Below, one piece after another: positions 55,937 through 64,000 of a stretch of DNA of 64,000 bases (position 1 is the stretch's first letter; each line of letters starts with the position of its first letter). The notes under the pieces were generated by a model. The model made no database searches. It worked only from the letters and a program-made list of their open reading frames with translations, and was not told the DNA's origin. A program made the position numbers and the translations under genes. Source of the DNA: Ewingella americana (lineage in GTDB: Bacteria; Pseudomonadota; Gammaproteobacteria; Enterobacterales; Enterobacteriaceae); contig NZ_RCZD01000011.1 of NCBI RefSeq assembly GCF_006438725.1, positions 124,001-188,000 of the forward strand. Reading direction: 5' to 3'.

Positions 55937-56257
55937 ATGGCGTGGGTCTATTTGGTTCTGGCAGGCATTTTCGAGGTTATCTGGTCTACGGCAATGAAAG
56001 AGTCGCATGGGTTTACACGCCTCATCCCGACGATTATTACCGCTTTCTTTATGCTGCTGAGCGTCGCTCTGCTGGCCATCGCGATGAAATACCTGCCGCT
56101 TGGCACCGCATATACCGTTTGGGTCGGTATTGGCGCGATAGGGGCGTTTATCCTGGGTGTCATCATGTTCGGTGAAAGCCTCAACCCTATGCGGGTGATC
56201 GCCGTATTGCTGATTTTCTCCGGCGTTGTTCTACTGAAACTGGCAACCAAAGGGTAA
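55937..56257 (+). CDS. sugE: Guanidinium exporter SugE/Gdx
   Basis: A 106-residue, four-helix SMR protein. MAWVYLVLAGIFEVIWSTAM with Glu13, and KESHGFTRLIPT, are the guanidinium-exporter (Gdx) marks that separate it from EmrE; it swaps guanidinium for protons. Controlled in translation by the riboswitch directly upstream. The other SMR gene of this window, at 23226, is the EmrE/QacE type. Confidence 0.95.
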   Translation: MAWVYLVLAGIFEVIWSTAMKESHGFTRLIPTIITAFFMLLSVALLAIAMKYLPLGTAYTVWVGIGAIGAFILGVIMFGESLNPMRVIAVLLIFSGVVLLKLATKG

Positions 56258-56488
56258 TGACCCCTTTTACTTTAAAGCAGTAAAATAGTGTCAAGTACAA
56301 CCCCTCACTCGCATCGTGCATAAATAGCGCTTAAATGCTTACTAATCATTCGCTTGAATAATGCATCTGTATTTTTGCGATACGGCTCAATCTTTTTTGT
56401 TACTAATTTGTTTAAAAAGGCAGGTGTTAGAAAATGTTACGAACCCGATTTCGGGACGTAAATCATAATGATAAGTAAGGAAACTTTT

Positions 56489-57232
56489 ATGAAGAGTGTT
56501 GTTACCTTTTGTTTAGCCAGTCTTTTCTCTGTCAATGCATTTGCCCTGGTCCCTGCAGGCAATGATGCGACCACCAAACCCGATCTTTACTACCTGAAGA
56601 ATGATCAGGCAATTAACAGCCTGTCGCTTCTGCCACCTCCGCCGGAAGTGGGCAGCATTGCATTTCTTAACGACCAGGCAATGTATGAGAAAGGCCGTCT
56701 GCTGCGTTCAACGGAACGCGGTGCTCAGGCAGCTGAAGATGCTAACCTTAGCGCTGGCGGGGTGGCAAATGCCTTCTCCGGCGCATTTGGCTCGCCAATC
56801 ACCGCCGCAGATACCCCTGAGTTGCATAAGCTGTTGACCAATATGATTGAAGATGCCGGTGACCTGGCGACGCGTTCAGCCAAAGAGAAGTACATGCGCA
56901 TTCGTCCGTTCGCCTTCTACGGTGTGCCGACTTGCAACACCAAAGATCAGGACAAGCTGTCGAAAAACGGCTCCTATCCTTCTGGTCACACTTCTATAGG
57001 TTGGGCGACCGCGTTAGTACTGACTGAAATTAACCCAAAACACCAGGATCAGATCCTCCAACGTGGTTATGATCTGGGGCAGAGTCGCGTTATCTGTGGA
57101 TATCACTGGCAGAGCGACGTAGATGCCGCGCGTATCGTGGGTTCAGCCGTGGTGGCAACACTGCACACCAATGCAGCTTTCCTGCAGCAATTGCAGAAGG
57201 CAAAAGACGAATTCGCCAAACAGCATAAGTAA
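56489..57232 (+). CDS. Class A non-specific acid phosphatase (PhoN/PhoC type)
   Basis: About 247 residues, periplasmic. [19 protein letters not shown] is the signal peptide; ATG 56489 follows AAGGA. The three-part PAP2 signature is complete: KEKYMRIRP (KX6RP), SYPSGHTS, and [12 protein letters not shown] (SRX5HX3D). It removes phosphate from organic esters at acid pH. Close in plan to Morganella PhoC and Salmonella PhoN; I cannot choose between these names. Ends in its own strong terminator. About 230 AT-rich bases lie upstream. Confidence 0.93.
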   Translation: MKSVVTFCLASLFSVNAFALVPAGNDATTKPDLYYLKNDQAINSLSLLPPPPEVGSIAFLNDQAMYEKGRLLRSTERGAQAAEDANLSAGGVANAFSGAFGSPITAADTPELHKLLTNMIEDAGDLATRSAKEKYMRIRPFAFYGVPTCNTKDQDKLSKNGSYPSGHTSIGWATALVLTEINPKHQDQILQRGYDLGQSRVICGYHWQSDVDAARIVGSAVVATLHTNAAFLQQLQKAKDEFAKQHK

Positions 57233-57247
57233 TATTATTCGCCAATT

Positions 57248-57279
57248 AACGGCTCTTGCCTGCACAAGAGCCGTTTTTT
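57248..57279 (+). terminator. Terminator of the acid phosphatase gene
   Basis: AACGGCTCTTG (57248-57258) and CAAGAGCCGTT (57265-57275), 6-base loop, T-run to 57279. Confidence 0.93.
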
Positions 57280-57308
57280 ATTGGGTAATACCCAGACCTC
57301 ACTGAGGC

Positions 57309-58490
57309 TTATTCCTTGCGTAATTCACTGAGCAACGTGTCGGGAATTTCCGCCAGATACAGTGCCGGCAGTCCTTCATAATCCGTAGTAAACAACACGT
57401 GGCGGTTGTCCGGCGAGAAAGAAGGGTGCGGATGCGTCACCTGACGGTCGCCGTCCAGTACGCGCCACGAACTGTTATGCGCCGCCAGCGGTGCATATTG
57501 GCGGGTTTTGGCATCGAAGATGTACAACCATGGATCGTTTTCAATCGTATGGCTGGCGGTATCTTTCACATCGACCGGCGTACCTGAACCGTCGCCGACC
57601 AACAGTGAGCCGTTCTCATTGCTCATCAGGTGTGAACAGGCGGGCATGCTCATCAGGCAAATGTCTTCGCCGGTTTGTGGATCAAAACGGCGGATATAAC
57701 GGTCATGCTGGCTTTTCAGATAGGACACATATATCAACGCAGAACCGTCCGGCACCCAGAATTCATGGGTGCAACTTTCACCAGGCGCATGTTCTTTCAC
57801 TTTGCGCACGTTCGTACCGTCTTCATTCACCAACCACATACGGGCATCGACCAGATCGTGCGGACCTTCATGGCAGAAGGCGACAGTATTGTCGTCGAAC
57901 GGACGATATATCGGATGGCCGAGCCATTCTTTTTTCTCGTGGATCACCACGGACTTACCGCTGAGTAAATCCACACGCAGCAGGCGGCAGTGCGGGTTGC
58001 TGTGGTAGAACGCCTGGAATATTGTCCAGTCCGAAAGCGGCGTCCAGTCTTCACGGCTGATTTCGATCCCCACCAGGCTGGTGCATTCGCTGTTGGCTAC
58101 CCACGTCCCGTATCCGACCCACTCCTGCGGCACCTGATACACACTGACCTCGCTGAAATCAGCCAGTGTCACCCGTTGCAGACTGCGTTCATTTTTGACG
58201 TAGTAAAGGTATTGATCGTCTGGCGACAGGAAGCCGCCAAAGGTGTTGTCGCCTTTTCCTTCAGTCAGTTGGACGGCTCTCTGCGTGTTCAGATCCAACA
58301 GATAATAGTTACGATTCCCGTCAAACTCGCCTGAAAACAACACCTTGTTGCCGTCGCGGGTAAAGCATTTTTGATAGAAATAGTTGCGGTGGCACAACAC
58401 ATCAGGGGGCGTCAAACGCGTGACGCGAGCACCGGTTTGAGGATCCGAAACGGTGTGAAAGCGGAATTGAATCTGAGAACCCTTTGCCAT
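57309..58490 (-). CDS. ogl: Oligogalacturonate lyase
   Basis: A 393-residue cytoplasmic PL22 beta-propeller enzyme. It cleaves (unsaturated) digalacturonates to 5-keto-4-deoxyuronate for the KDG pathway. MAKGSQIQFRFHTVSDPQTG, VTRLTPPDVLCHRNYFYQKC, LFSGEFDGNRNYYLLDL and HNSSWRVLDGDRQVTHPHPS match Ogl of Dickeya and Yersinia. Conserved His residues in the propeller bind the metal. It is divergent from togT; a KdgR-type box lies 53 bases upstream of its start. Confidence 0.95.
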   Translation of the reverse strand: MAKGSQIQFRFHTVSDPQTGARVTRLTPPDVLCHRNYFYQKCFTRDGNKVLFSGEFDGNRNYYLLDLNTQRAVQLTEGKGDNTFGGFLSPDDQYLYYVKNERSLQRVTLADFSEVSVYQVPQEWVGYGTWVANSECTSLVGIEISREDWTPLSDWTIFQAFYHSNPHCRLLRVDLLSGKSVVIHEKKEWLGHPIYRPFDDNTVAFCHEGPHDLVDARMWLVNEDGTNVRKVKEHAPGESCTHEFWVPDGSALIYVSYLKSQHDRYIRRFDPQTGEDICLMSMPACSHLMSNENGSLLVGDGSGTPVDVKDTASHTIENDPWLYIFDAKTRQYAPLAAHNSSWRVLDGDRQVTHPHPSFSPDNRHVLFTTDYEGLPALYLAEIPDTLLSELRKE

Positions 58491-58542
58491 GATTCACCTC
58501 TTAGTGATAATGAAGATCGCCGTTGCGCTGGCTGATATTATT

Positions 58543-58562
58543 AATTGAAATTATATTTCATT
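58543..58562. promoter_or_regulatory. KdgR-type operator upstream of ogl
   Basis: AATTGAAATTATATTTCATT: TGAAA and TTTCA arms five bases apart, as in the KdgR consensus (AATGAAA...TTTCATT). It lies 53-72 bases before the ogl start, in the position of an ogl promoter. KdgR represses pectin genes until a KDG-type inducer appears. Confidence 0.7.
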
Positions 58563-58888
58563 AAATTAAAAACAATGTATCACTTGGTTTTTACCATGAC
58601 GTTAGGCACTGCAATAAATGTTAAGAAGATCACACAAATTCCAACCCTTTATTTAAGGCTTGAGCCTCGCACAGTTTAGCGACGAACTGCGAAATGTCAT
58701 ATAACACCATGTTATACAACAAATAATAAACTTAACAACCTACTACTGATCAACCAAACAGAGTAGGGTGATAATGATTTCATTCATAACTAATTGAATA
58801 TGAATAATCACGAAACATTCAATTTATCTATCATTAATAATGCTACGTGCATCGCAAAATAGACCCGTAACTTGTCAGCCTTGATTTC

Positions 58889-58910
58889 AAATGTGAACTG
58901 TTTCACATCT
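58889..58910 (+). promoter_or_regulatory. Near-consensus CRP site before togT-pelX
   Basis: AAATGTGAACTGTTTCACAT (58889-58908) carries both perfect half-sites, TGTGA and TCACA, six bases apart. A -10-like TATATA lies at 58927-58932, so the CRP centre would be about 40 bases before the transcription start, the class II activation position. Fits glucose control of pectin use. Confidence 0.82.
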
Positions 58911-58999
58911 ATTCATCACTCCAATCTATATAAAACGTTATCTCTAAAAAAACAAAACAACGGTTCATAAATATAAAATCTCTCTGGGCGGGAAACTCC

Positions 59000-60565
59000 A
59001 TGAACGCAGAAAAACCAATTTTATTCAGACATCAGCTGGCGTATGGCGGCGGGAACTTGTTAGGTAGCGGGGCGCTGGCGATTGCCGGTATCTGGTTGCT
59101 GTACTTTTACACCACCTTCTGTGGCCTGACACTCTTACAAGCGTCGGCGATCTTTTCCGTCGCCAGTATCATCGATGCTATTAGCAATCCGCTGATGGGT
59201 TACCTCTCCGATAACTTCGGCAAGACGCGTCTCGGTAAGCGTTTTGGCCGTCGTCGCTTCTTTATATTGCTCGGCATACCGCTGATGATGTTCTATCCGC
59301 TGCTGTGGGTCGAAGGCTTTGGCTTCTGGTACTACCTTTCTACCTACGTGATGTTCGAGCTGATCTACACCTCGGTGATGGTGCCGTATGAAACCCTGGC
59401 CACAGAAATGACCACCGACTTCTCCGCACGCTCTAAGCTAACGGGCTACAAGGCGATTTTCGGTAAAGTGGCGAACTTCCTCGCCGCGTTCATCCCTGGC
59501 CAGTTCATCCTCATCTACGGTAAAGACTCCGCAGAGCCGTTCTTCTTCACCGCGCTGACCTACGGCGTGATCTTATTTGTCGCCATGGGCATGCTCTATT
59601 TATCTTCCTGGGAACGTCCGGTGGAAGAAACCACACCCGTTGATGAGAAAAAACAAAGCCTCGGCAAAACCATGATCACGCTGATGCGAGATATGAAGTC
59701 CACCTTCCACTTGCGTGTGTTCCGCAAGCATCTGGGCATGTATCTGTGCGGTTTCGGCGCGGAATGGCTGTTTGCCTCAGTCTTCACCTACTTCATTATT
59801 TTCGTACTGCAATATGACCCAACGATGGTTGCCGGACTCAGCAGCCTGAACTCAATTCTGCAACTGTTCTCTACTGCAATCTTCATCGGTATTTGTGTGA
59901 AGCACGGTTTCAGTAAGCCTTACATTCTGGCGCTGGGCATTGTGGTGTTCTCAGTGGGTTGTTACAGCCTGCTGCACTTCCTACATCTGCCACAACAGTA
60001 TGCAACGGTCGCAATGCTGACCATCACTGTCATTTTCGGTATCGGTACCGGTGGTGTGTATTACATCCCGTGGACGGTTTACACCTTCCTGGCAGACATT
60101 GATGAAGCCTTCACTGGCCGTCGTCGAGAAGGGATCTATGCGGGTGCGATGACCTTCTCCGGCAAGCTGATGCGTTCGGTCATCGTGTTTGTGATGGGGG
60201 CGATCCTCAGCTTCTACGGCTTCCAGTCTAAATCACACACCCAACCAGAAAGCGCGGTGACGGCGATTGCTCTGGTGTTCTGTATCGGGGTCATTGCACT
60301 GGCACTGATGGCGATGGTGTTCAGTAATCAGATGAAATTGAACCGTAAAACGCACTTAGTCGTGCTCGGCGAAGTGGCGCGTATCAAAGCGGGGGGGGAC
60401 ATCAGCCAGATCCAACCTGACGTACGCGTGGTAATGGAAGAACTGATTGGTTATCCATACGAACAATGCTGGGGCAACAGTGAAGTCTGCCGCAAAATTT
60501 TCGATACACCGGCCATTGCGTTAACCGAGCCGAAACCCATGGTGAGCACCACGCAACACCCGTAA
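59000..60565 (+). CDS. togT: Oligogalacturonide transporter TogT (GPH/MFS family)
   Basis: A 521-residue inner-membrane symporter with twelve helices, related to melibiose-type carriers. FRHQLAYGGGNLLGSGALAI and IIDAISNPLMGYLSDNFGKT (GPH motif with Asp) are typical, and the long hydrophilic C-terminus (EELIGYPYEQCWGNSEVCRK) fits TogT of Dickeya. It imports short unsaturated galacturonides for Ogl. ATG 59000 has a GGCGGG site upstream. First gene of a unit with pelX. Confidence 0.92.
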   Translation: MNAEKPILFRHQLAYGGGNLLGSGALAIAGIWLLYFYTTFCGLTLLQASAIFSVASIIDAISNPLMGYLSDNFGKTRLGKRFGRRRFFILLGIPLMMFYPLLWVEGFGFWYYLSTYVMFELIYTSVMVPYETLATEMTTDFSARSKLTGYKAIFGKVANFLAAFIPGQFILIYGKDSAEPFFFTALTYGVILFVAMGMLYLSSWERPVEETTPVDEKKQSLGKTMITLMRDMKSTFHLRVFRKHLGMYLCGFGAEWLFASVFTYFIIFVLQYDPTMVAGLSSLNSILQLFSTAIFIGICVKHGFSKPYILALGIVVFSVGCYSLLHFLHLPQQYATVAMLTITVIFGIGTGGVYYIPWTVYTFLADIDEAFTGRRREGIYAGAMTFSGKLMRSVIVFVMGAILSFYGFQSKSHTQPESAVTAIALVFCIGVIALALMAMVFSNQMKLNRKTHLVVLGEVARIKAGGDISQIQPDVRVVMEELIGYPYEQCWGNSEVCRKIFDTPAIALTEPKPMVSTTQHP

Positions 60566-60602
60566 AACCTCAGCTTTACCACACCATCAATCACCTTACC
60601 GA

Positions 60603-60623
60603 CTGGCCGGGAAAACCGGCCAG
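60603..60623 (+). repeat. Hairpin between togT and pelX
   Basis: CTGGCCGG, loop GAAAA, CCGGCCAG: a perfect 8-bp GC-rich stem 37 bases after the togT stop. TTACGTTTTT follows within ten bases, so it may act as a partial terminator that lowers pelX relative to togT. Confidence 0.6.
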
Positions 60624-60655
60624 CGACGCCTTACGTTTTTAGGATGAGAACGACT

Positions 60656-62824
60656 ATGTGGGAACGTAATCTGTTTATTGTCGCGCTATCTTTCGGGGTT
60701 AGCGCACATGGCATGGCCACCGCATTGCCTGCCACCAGCAGCCTGACCTGGCACAGCATCACATTTGGTCAGTCTACCGACATCAATTTCGCCACCAACG
60801 TGCTGCCGGAAAAAATCGGCATAAACGAAACACATCTGCCCGATGGGAAAACGATCCCGCAGGCCGGCACGCCGCTGACCACGCCGTTTACCCTTGAAAG
60901 CCGCGGCGGGAAAGTGGGAAACAGCCACGATGGATTAACCTATTTCTACACGCGCTTACCGGCTAACGCGAACTTCCAGCTGGAAGCAGATATTACGCTG
61001 AATCAGTTTGGTCCGGAAAACGGGGCTAAACCTGCCGGGCAGGAAGGGGCCGGATTACTGGTGCGCGATATTTTAGGCACGCCGCGAGAGCCGGTTACTA
61101 AGCCGGGCATTGAGGAATTACCGGCGGCGTCCAATATGGTGATGAACAGCGTGATGGCGACGGGAGATAAACCACCAGTGGTTGCGCTGATCGCCAGACA
61201 GGGCGTGCAGCAACCGTGGGGCAATACCGGCATCAGTATTGTGCGCGAAAGCTATCATCCGCTCACCACCCCGGACCATTTCTCGCTGCGACTGATCCGC
61301 ACGGACACCGGTTTTGACGTCGCCTATGCGCCACAGGGCAGTGATATATGGGTCACCAAAACCGTGGCCGGTGCAGACCGCGTCACGCAGCTGGATAAAA
61401 CGGGTTATTACGTCGGCTTCTTCGCCTCGCGCAATGCCAAAATCACCGTTAATCACGCCAAGTTGACGCTCACTGAAGCGCATACCCAAGCGTCAGTGCC
61501 TTACGTGGCGCCGTCACTGAAAGCGCGCATCGAAGTGATGTCATCGCCCGTTATCACACGCCGCGACAGCATATTCCAGCTGCGTACCAACGGTGATGGC
61601 CAGTTGCAGATCGAACAGCACGGGAAACCGTTACTGCGCCAGAAAACCGTCCGCGCTGGCGAGGTAGTCGCGGTGCCGTTCCACGCCGATGATCCCACGA
61701 CCACGTTGAACATCACCTTTACACCGGATAGCGGGCAACCACTGACGCAGGAATTCCCCGTCAGCATGGTGCTGGTCAGTGATCCTGATGAACTTTATGT
61801 CTCGCCACAAGGCGCAGAGGGCAACGACGGTTCACGCGCACATCCGCTGGATTTCGCCAGTGCGGTCAATTTATTAGCACCGGGTGGCACACTGTGGGTA
61901 GCTGACGGTGAATATCCGGCAAGCCAGATCCCGGCGACAGCCAGCGGTACGGAAAACAACATGAAAATACTGCGCGCGCAGGGTGGCAGCGCCGTGTTTA
62001 ACGGCCTGAAGCTCGATGGCAGTTACTGGAATGTCCAGGGCATTACAGTAACGCAAAAAAGCTTCCAGATTGCTGGAAGTTTCAACCATATCGACCGAGT
62101 TAAGGCCCATCACGCCGACGATACTGGCATCTGGGTAGCATCGCCGGACAGCATTGGCCGCGCACTGTGGGCCAGCAACAATCTGATCAGCAATTCTGAA
62201 TCCTGGGCCAATCAGGATCCTGGGCGTAAAAATGCCGATGGTTTTGCAGTGAAGATGCGCGTGGGTGAGGGCAACCGGCTGGTGAACTGCTATTCCCACG
62301 ACAACATCGACGATGGATTCGATCTCTTCAATAAGATTGAAGACGGCCCAAATGGCAGCGTCACTATTGAGAACAGTCTGTCAGTGCACAACGGCAGCAA
62401 CGGTTTCAAGCTCGGTGGCGAAGGATTACCGGTGGCGCACGTGGTCCGCAATAATGTGGCGGTGGAAAACGGGATGGACGGCTTTACCGACAACTTCAAT
62501 CCGGGCGCACTGGTAATCGAAGGCAACCGTGCGGTGGACAACCAACGTTTCAACTTCCTGTTCCGCCCGTCGCCTTACACCACTGCCGACAAGCAGGGCA
62601 CATTCAAAGGCAATATTTCGCTACGTACTACGGCAGGCAAGTATGACGATGCAGTCACTGGCAACGTTGACAAGAGTAATTACTTTTATATTGACCCTTC
62701 AAGTGTGAATAACACGGGCAAACCCATAAAGCCTGCAGATTTTAAATCTGTCACGCTGCCAGACCCTATTGTCCGCAGTTTGGACGGGGGATTTAATTAC
62801 CACGATTTTCTTGAAAAGAAATAA
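60656..62824 (+). CDS. pelX: Exopolygalacturonate lyase PelX (PL9)
   Basis: About 722 residues, periplasmic (signal peptide to about residue 22). The N-terminal about 370 residues are beta-rich; the C-terminal part is a PL9 parallel beta-helix beginning ELYVSPQGAEGNDGSRAHPL. KAHHADDTGIWVAS, KNADGFAVKMRVGEGNRL (with the Lys that serves as base in PL9) and SHDNIDDGFDLFNKIEDG are the calcium and catalytic region. PelX releases unsaturated digalacturonates from chain ends. I start at ATG 60656, 11 bases after AGGA; the ATG at 60644 overlaps that site. Likely co-transcribed with togT. Confidence 0.93.
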   Translation: MWERNLFIVALSFGVSAHGMATALPATSSLTWHSITFGQSTDINFATNVLPEKIGINETHLPDGKTIPQAGTPLTTPFTLESRGGKVGNSHDGLTYFYTRLPANANFQLEADITLNQFGPENGAKPAGQEGAGLLVRDILGTPREPVTKPGIEELPAASNMVMNSVMATGDKPPVVALIARQGVQQPWGNTGISIVRESYHPLTTPDHFSLRLIRTDTGFDVAYAPQGSDIWVTKTVAGADRVTQLDKTGYYVGFFASRNAKITVNHAKLTLTEAHTQASVPYVAPSLKARIEVMSSPVITRRDSIFQLRTNGDGQLQIEQHGKPLLRQKTVRAGEVVAVPFHADDPTTTLNITFTPDSGQPLTQEFPVSMVLVSDPDELYVSPQGAEGNDGSRAHPLDFASAVNLLAPGGTLWVADGEYPASQIPATASGTENNMKILRAQGGSAVFNGLKLDGSYWNVQGITVTQKSFQIAGSFNHIDRVKAHHADDTGIWVASPDSIGRALWASNNLISNSESWANQDPGRKNADGFAVKMRVGEGNRLVNCYSHDNIDDGFDLFNKIEDGPNGSVTIENSLSVHNGSNGFKLGGEGLPVAHVVRNNVAVENGMDGFTDNFNPGALVIEGNRAVDNQRFNFLFRPSPYTTADKQGTFKGNISLRTTAGKYDDAVTGNVDKSNYFYIDPSSVNNTGKPIKPADFKSVTLPDPIVRSLDGGFNYHDFLEKK

Positions 62825-62839
62825 ATGCAACACCCATAA

Positions 62840-62851
62840 GCGTTATAACGC
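62840..62851. promoter_or_regulatory. Short perfect palindrome before kdgM
   Basis: GCGTTATAACGC lies in the 68-base gap between pelX and kdgM. It could be an operator or a small hairpin. No KdgR box is seen in this gap, so kdgM may depend on upstream promoters. Confidence 0.35.
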
Positions 62852-62892
62852 AAATATAAAAATACTGATTAATATCTCTGGGAACATAAAAA

Positions 62893-63573
62893 ATGAAAAA
62901 TAACAGACTGCTGTTCTGTGGTCTGCTGCTGGCCAGTGCCAGCAGCCAGGCTGTGACGATTGATCTTCGCCATGAATGGCTGGACGACAGTAAGCAAAAC
63001 AAAGATAGGGCATTAATATCGCACCGTTTTGACAACGGGTTTGGTTTTTCGCTGGAAGCCAAATGGAAGTCAGGCGGTAATGATGAGAATAAACCCTTTA
63101 ATAATCTGGTAGATAATGGCACAGAAAGCACCATCAGCTATCAGTATAAAGTGACCAAGGCGTTCTTCCTGCAACCTGGCTTTACGCTGGAGTCCAGCTC
63201 TGACAACAGTATCTATAAACCCTATCTGACGGCGGGTTATACCTTCGACAGCGGTATTTATTTTAATGCCCGTTATCGTTATGAATATACCCGTTATACT
63301 AAAGAGAATACTGAAGATCGTAAAACCAACCGGGGTGAAATCTGGCTGGGTTATCGTCTTGCTGACTGGCGATTCGAGTATAACTATATTTATAAACACA
63401 GCGACCAGGTGTTATACGACAATGACAAATGGGATTACGAACAGGACTTAAAAGTCGCGTATAATATTAATAAGCAATGGACGCCTTATGTCCAGGTCGG
63501 CGATGTGTCGGTGAGAAAAACCACCGACGAACGCCAAACGCGGTTCCGTATTGGTGTGCAATATAATTTCTGA
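62893..63573 (+). CDS. kdgM: Oligogalacturonate-specific outer-membrane channel KdgM
   Basis: A 226-residue, about twelve-stranded monomeric beta-barrel. The signal peptide ends SSQA. VTIDLRHEWLDDSKQNKDRA and TDERQTRFRIGVQYNF (C-terminal Phe) match KdgM/NanC channels; the many Arg and Tyr residues line the pore for acidic sugars. The position after togT-pelX assigns it to galacturonides rather than to sialic acid. It completes the outer-membrane step of the locus. Confidence 0.94.
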   Translation: MKNNRLLFCGLLLASASSQAVTIDLRHEWLDDSKQNKDRALISHRFDNGFGFSLEAKWKSGGNDENKPFNNLVDNGTESTISYQYKVTKAFFLQPGFTLESSSDNSIYKPYLTAGYTFDSGIYFNARYRYEYTRYTKENTEDRKTNRGEIWLGYRLADWRFEYNYIYKHSDQVLYDNDKWDYEQDLKVAYNINKQWTPYVQVGDVSVRKTTDERQTRFRIGVQYNF

Positions 63574-63581
63574 TAGACCAT

Positions 63582-63618
63582 GCCTCCCGGGCGTTGTTGT
63601 TGCCACTGCCCGGGAGGC
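63582..63618. terminator. GC-rich hairpin between convergent genes
   Basis: GCCTCCCGGGC (63582-63592) pairs perfectly with GCCCGGGAGGC (63608-63618), nine bases after the kdgM stop; a second small hairpin (CCAGG/CCTGG) abuts it at 63618-63631. There is no U-tract, but the location suits message ending. Confidence 0.6.
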
Positions 63619-63659
63619 CAGGAACACCTGGCAATGAAAGGGACTCATCATCAAATAGT

Positions 63660-64000
63660 TCAGCTCTGGCAGAACCGAATCCGGTTACCAAAGGGATCAA
63701 ACAATTCCAGAATTTTTCCCCAATCTTGCGTAACAATGTCTGGACGCATGTATCCGTAGCGTTTGCTATGTAGTTCATCACGGAGTTGTTCGATATTCTG
63801 CATCGGGGCAAACACCGTCGAACCTGGACTCGCATCGCCATGATGTTCGGAAAGGTGGAGTTGTAAGCCGTTTCGGTTGATCCCCATATAAAGGGGTAAA
63901 TCAGCTTCAAAACGGTGCTCGAATTCAACGCTGAAACCGAGGAAATCAATGTAGAATTCTCGCGCCTTAGATTCGTCGAACATCCGCAATATAGGAATAG
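63660..64000 (-). CDS. Glyoxalase/VOC-superfamily protein, cut by the right edge
   Basis: At least 113 residues of a VOC-fold protein resembling bleomycin-resistance and glyoxalase proteins. AREFYIDFLGFSVEFEHRFE, GLQLHLSEHHGDASPGSTVF and ELFDPFGNRIRFCQ are the usual strands, with possible metal ligands His and Glu. The frame continues past 63989 as IPIL before LRMFDESKA, so the true start lies outside the window; the TTG at 63989 is not the start. Function unknown. Confidence 0.85.
   Translation of the reverse strand, partial: IPILRMFDESKAREFYIDFLGFSVEFEHRFEADLPLYMGINRNGLQLHLSEHHGDASPGSTVFAPMQNIEQLRDELHSKRYGYMRPDIVTQDWGKILELFDPFGNRIRFCQS

Larger units (their letters stand above)
58491..58999. 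other. Control region between ogl and togT
   Basis: About 510 AT-rich bases between divergent pectin genes. It contains the KdgR-type box at 58543-58562 on the ogl side and the CRP site with a -10 on the togT side. A second, weaker TGAAA/TTTCA pair for togT was looked for and not found. Confidence 0.6.

Noticed and set aside
63660-63989. VOC-family gene starting at the TTG at 63989
   Set aside because: The reading frame continues upstream with family-like residues (IPIL), so the gene is cut by the window edge.

Overview
The window looks like chromosome from a gammaproteobacterium of the order Enterobacterales, most likely family Yersiniaceae (the Serratia fonticola / Rahnella / Rouxiella / Ewingella part of the tree). 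This rests on recognisable genes: an OmpC/F-type porin, SitABCD with MntR, AMP nucleosidase, Kup, SotB, cytoplasmic alpha-amylase, BudC, SugE behind a guanidine-II riboswitch, a FONA/RAHN/CTX-M-like class A beta-lactamase, and a pectin-oligomer locus (ogl, togT, pelX, kdgM). I cannot name the species. No rRNA, tRNA, CRISPR array or intact insertion sequence was found.

Layout. 0-9 kb: a partial unknown gene, a chemoreceptor behind a flagellar sigma-28-type promoter, a secreted tannase-family esterase, a tyrosine recombinase, the ovothiol enzyme OvoA and a Nu-class GST. 9-17 kb is accessory in character: an acetyltransferase, a metallo-beta-lactamase-fold hydrolase, an NRAMP-related transporter with altered metal motifs, a ParDE toxin-antitoxin pair with a clear operator, the remains of a serine recombinase, a nickel/cobalt-type repressor plus RcnA efflux protein with a C-tract operator, and the beta-lactamase. 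17.8-22.1 kb: a three-gene inverse-autotransporter locus of the SinH/SinI (ZirTS-like) kind whose three products share domains in a chain. 22-28 kb: TetR plus SMR efflux gene, a Rob-like regulator, BudC, a LysR regulator divergent from a CMD/tautomerase pair, and a Vat-type acetyltransferase. 28-36 kb: a seven-gene leftward operon (two flavin monooxygenases, a GNAT acetyltransferase, a complete peptide-type ABC importer), probably for scavenging an organosulfur or similar compound. 36-39.5 kb: a Tm-1-like/TIM-barrel pair with a divergent TetR regulator.

39.5-44.3 kb: MntR divergent from the SitABCD manganese/iron importer with a palindromic operator between the -35 and -10 of the sit promoter. 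44.3-46.4 kb: a 1-kb gap with two convergent orphan terminators (candidate small RNAs, one with a RybB-like 3' end) and a general porin. 46.5-57.2 kb: mostly housekeeping: XRE-cupin regulator with AzlCD, SotB, Kup, two small envelope proteins, Amn, AmyA, riboswitch-SugE and a class A acid phosphatase. 57.3-63.6 kb: KdgM (outer membrane), PelX (periplasm), TogT (inner membrane) and Ogl (cytoplasm) form one route for taking in and degrading oligogalacturonides, with a KdgR-type box and a near-consensus CRP site in the control region. A VOC-fold protein runs off the right edge.

The strongest candidates for further work are the three-partner Ig/lectin adhesin locus, the two orphan terminators before the porin, the monooxygenase/acetyltransferase/ABC operon, and the relic-rich 9.9-15.2 kb segment.
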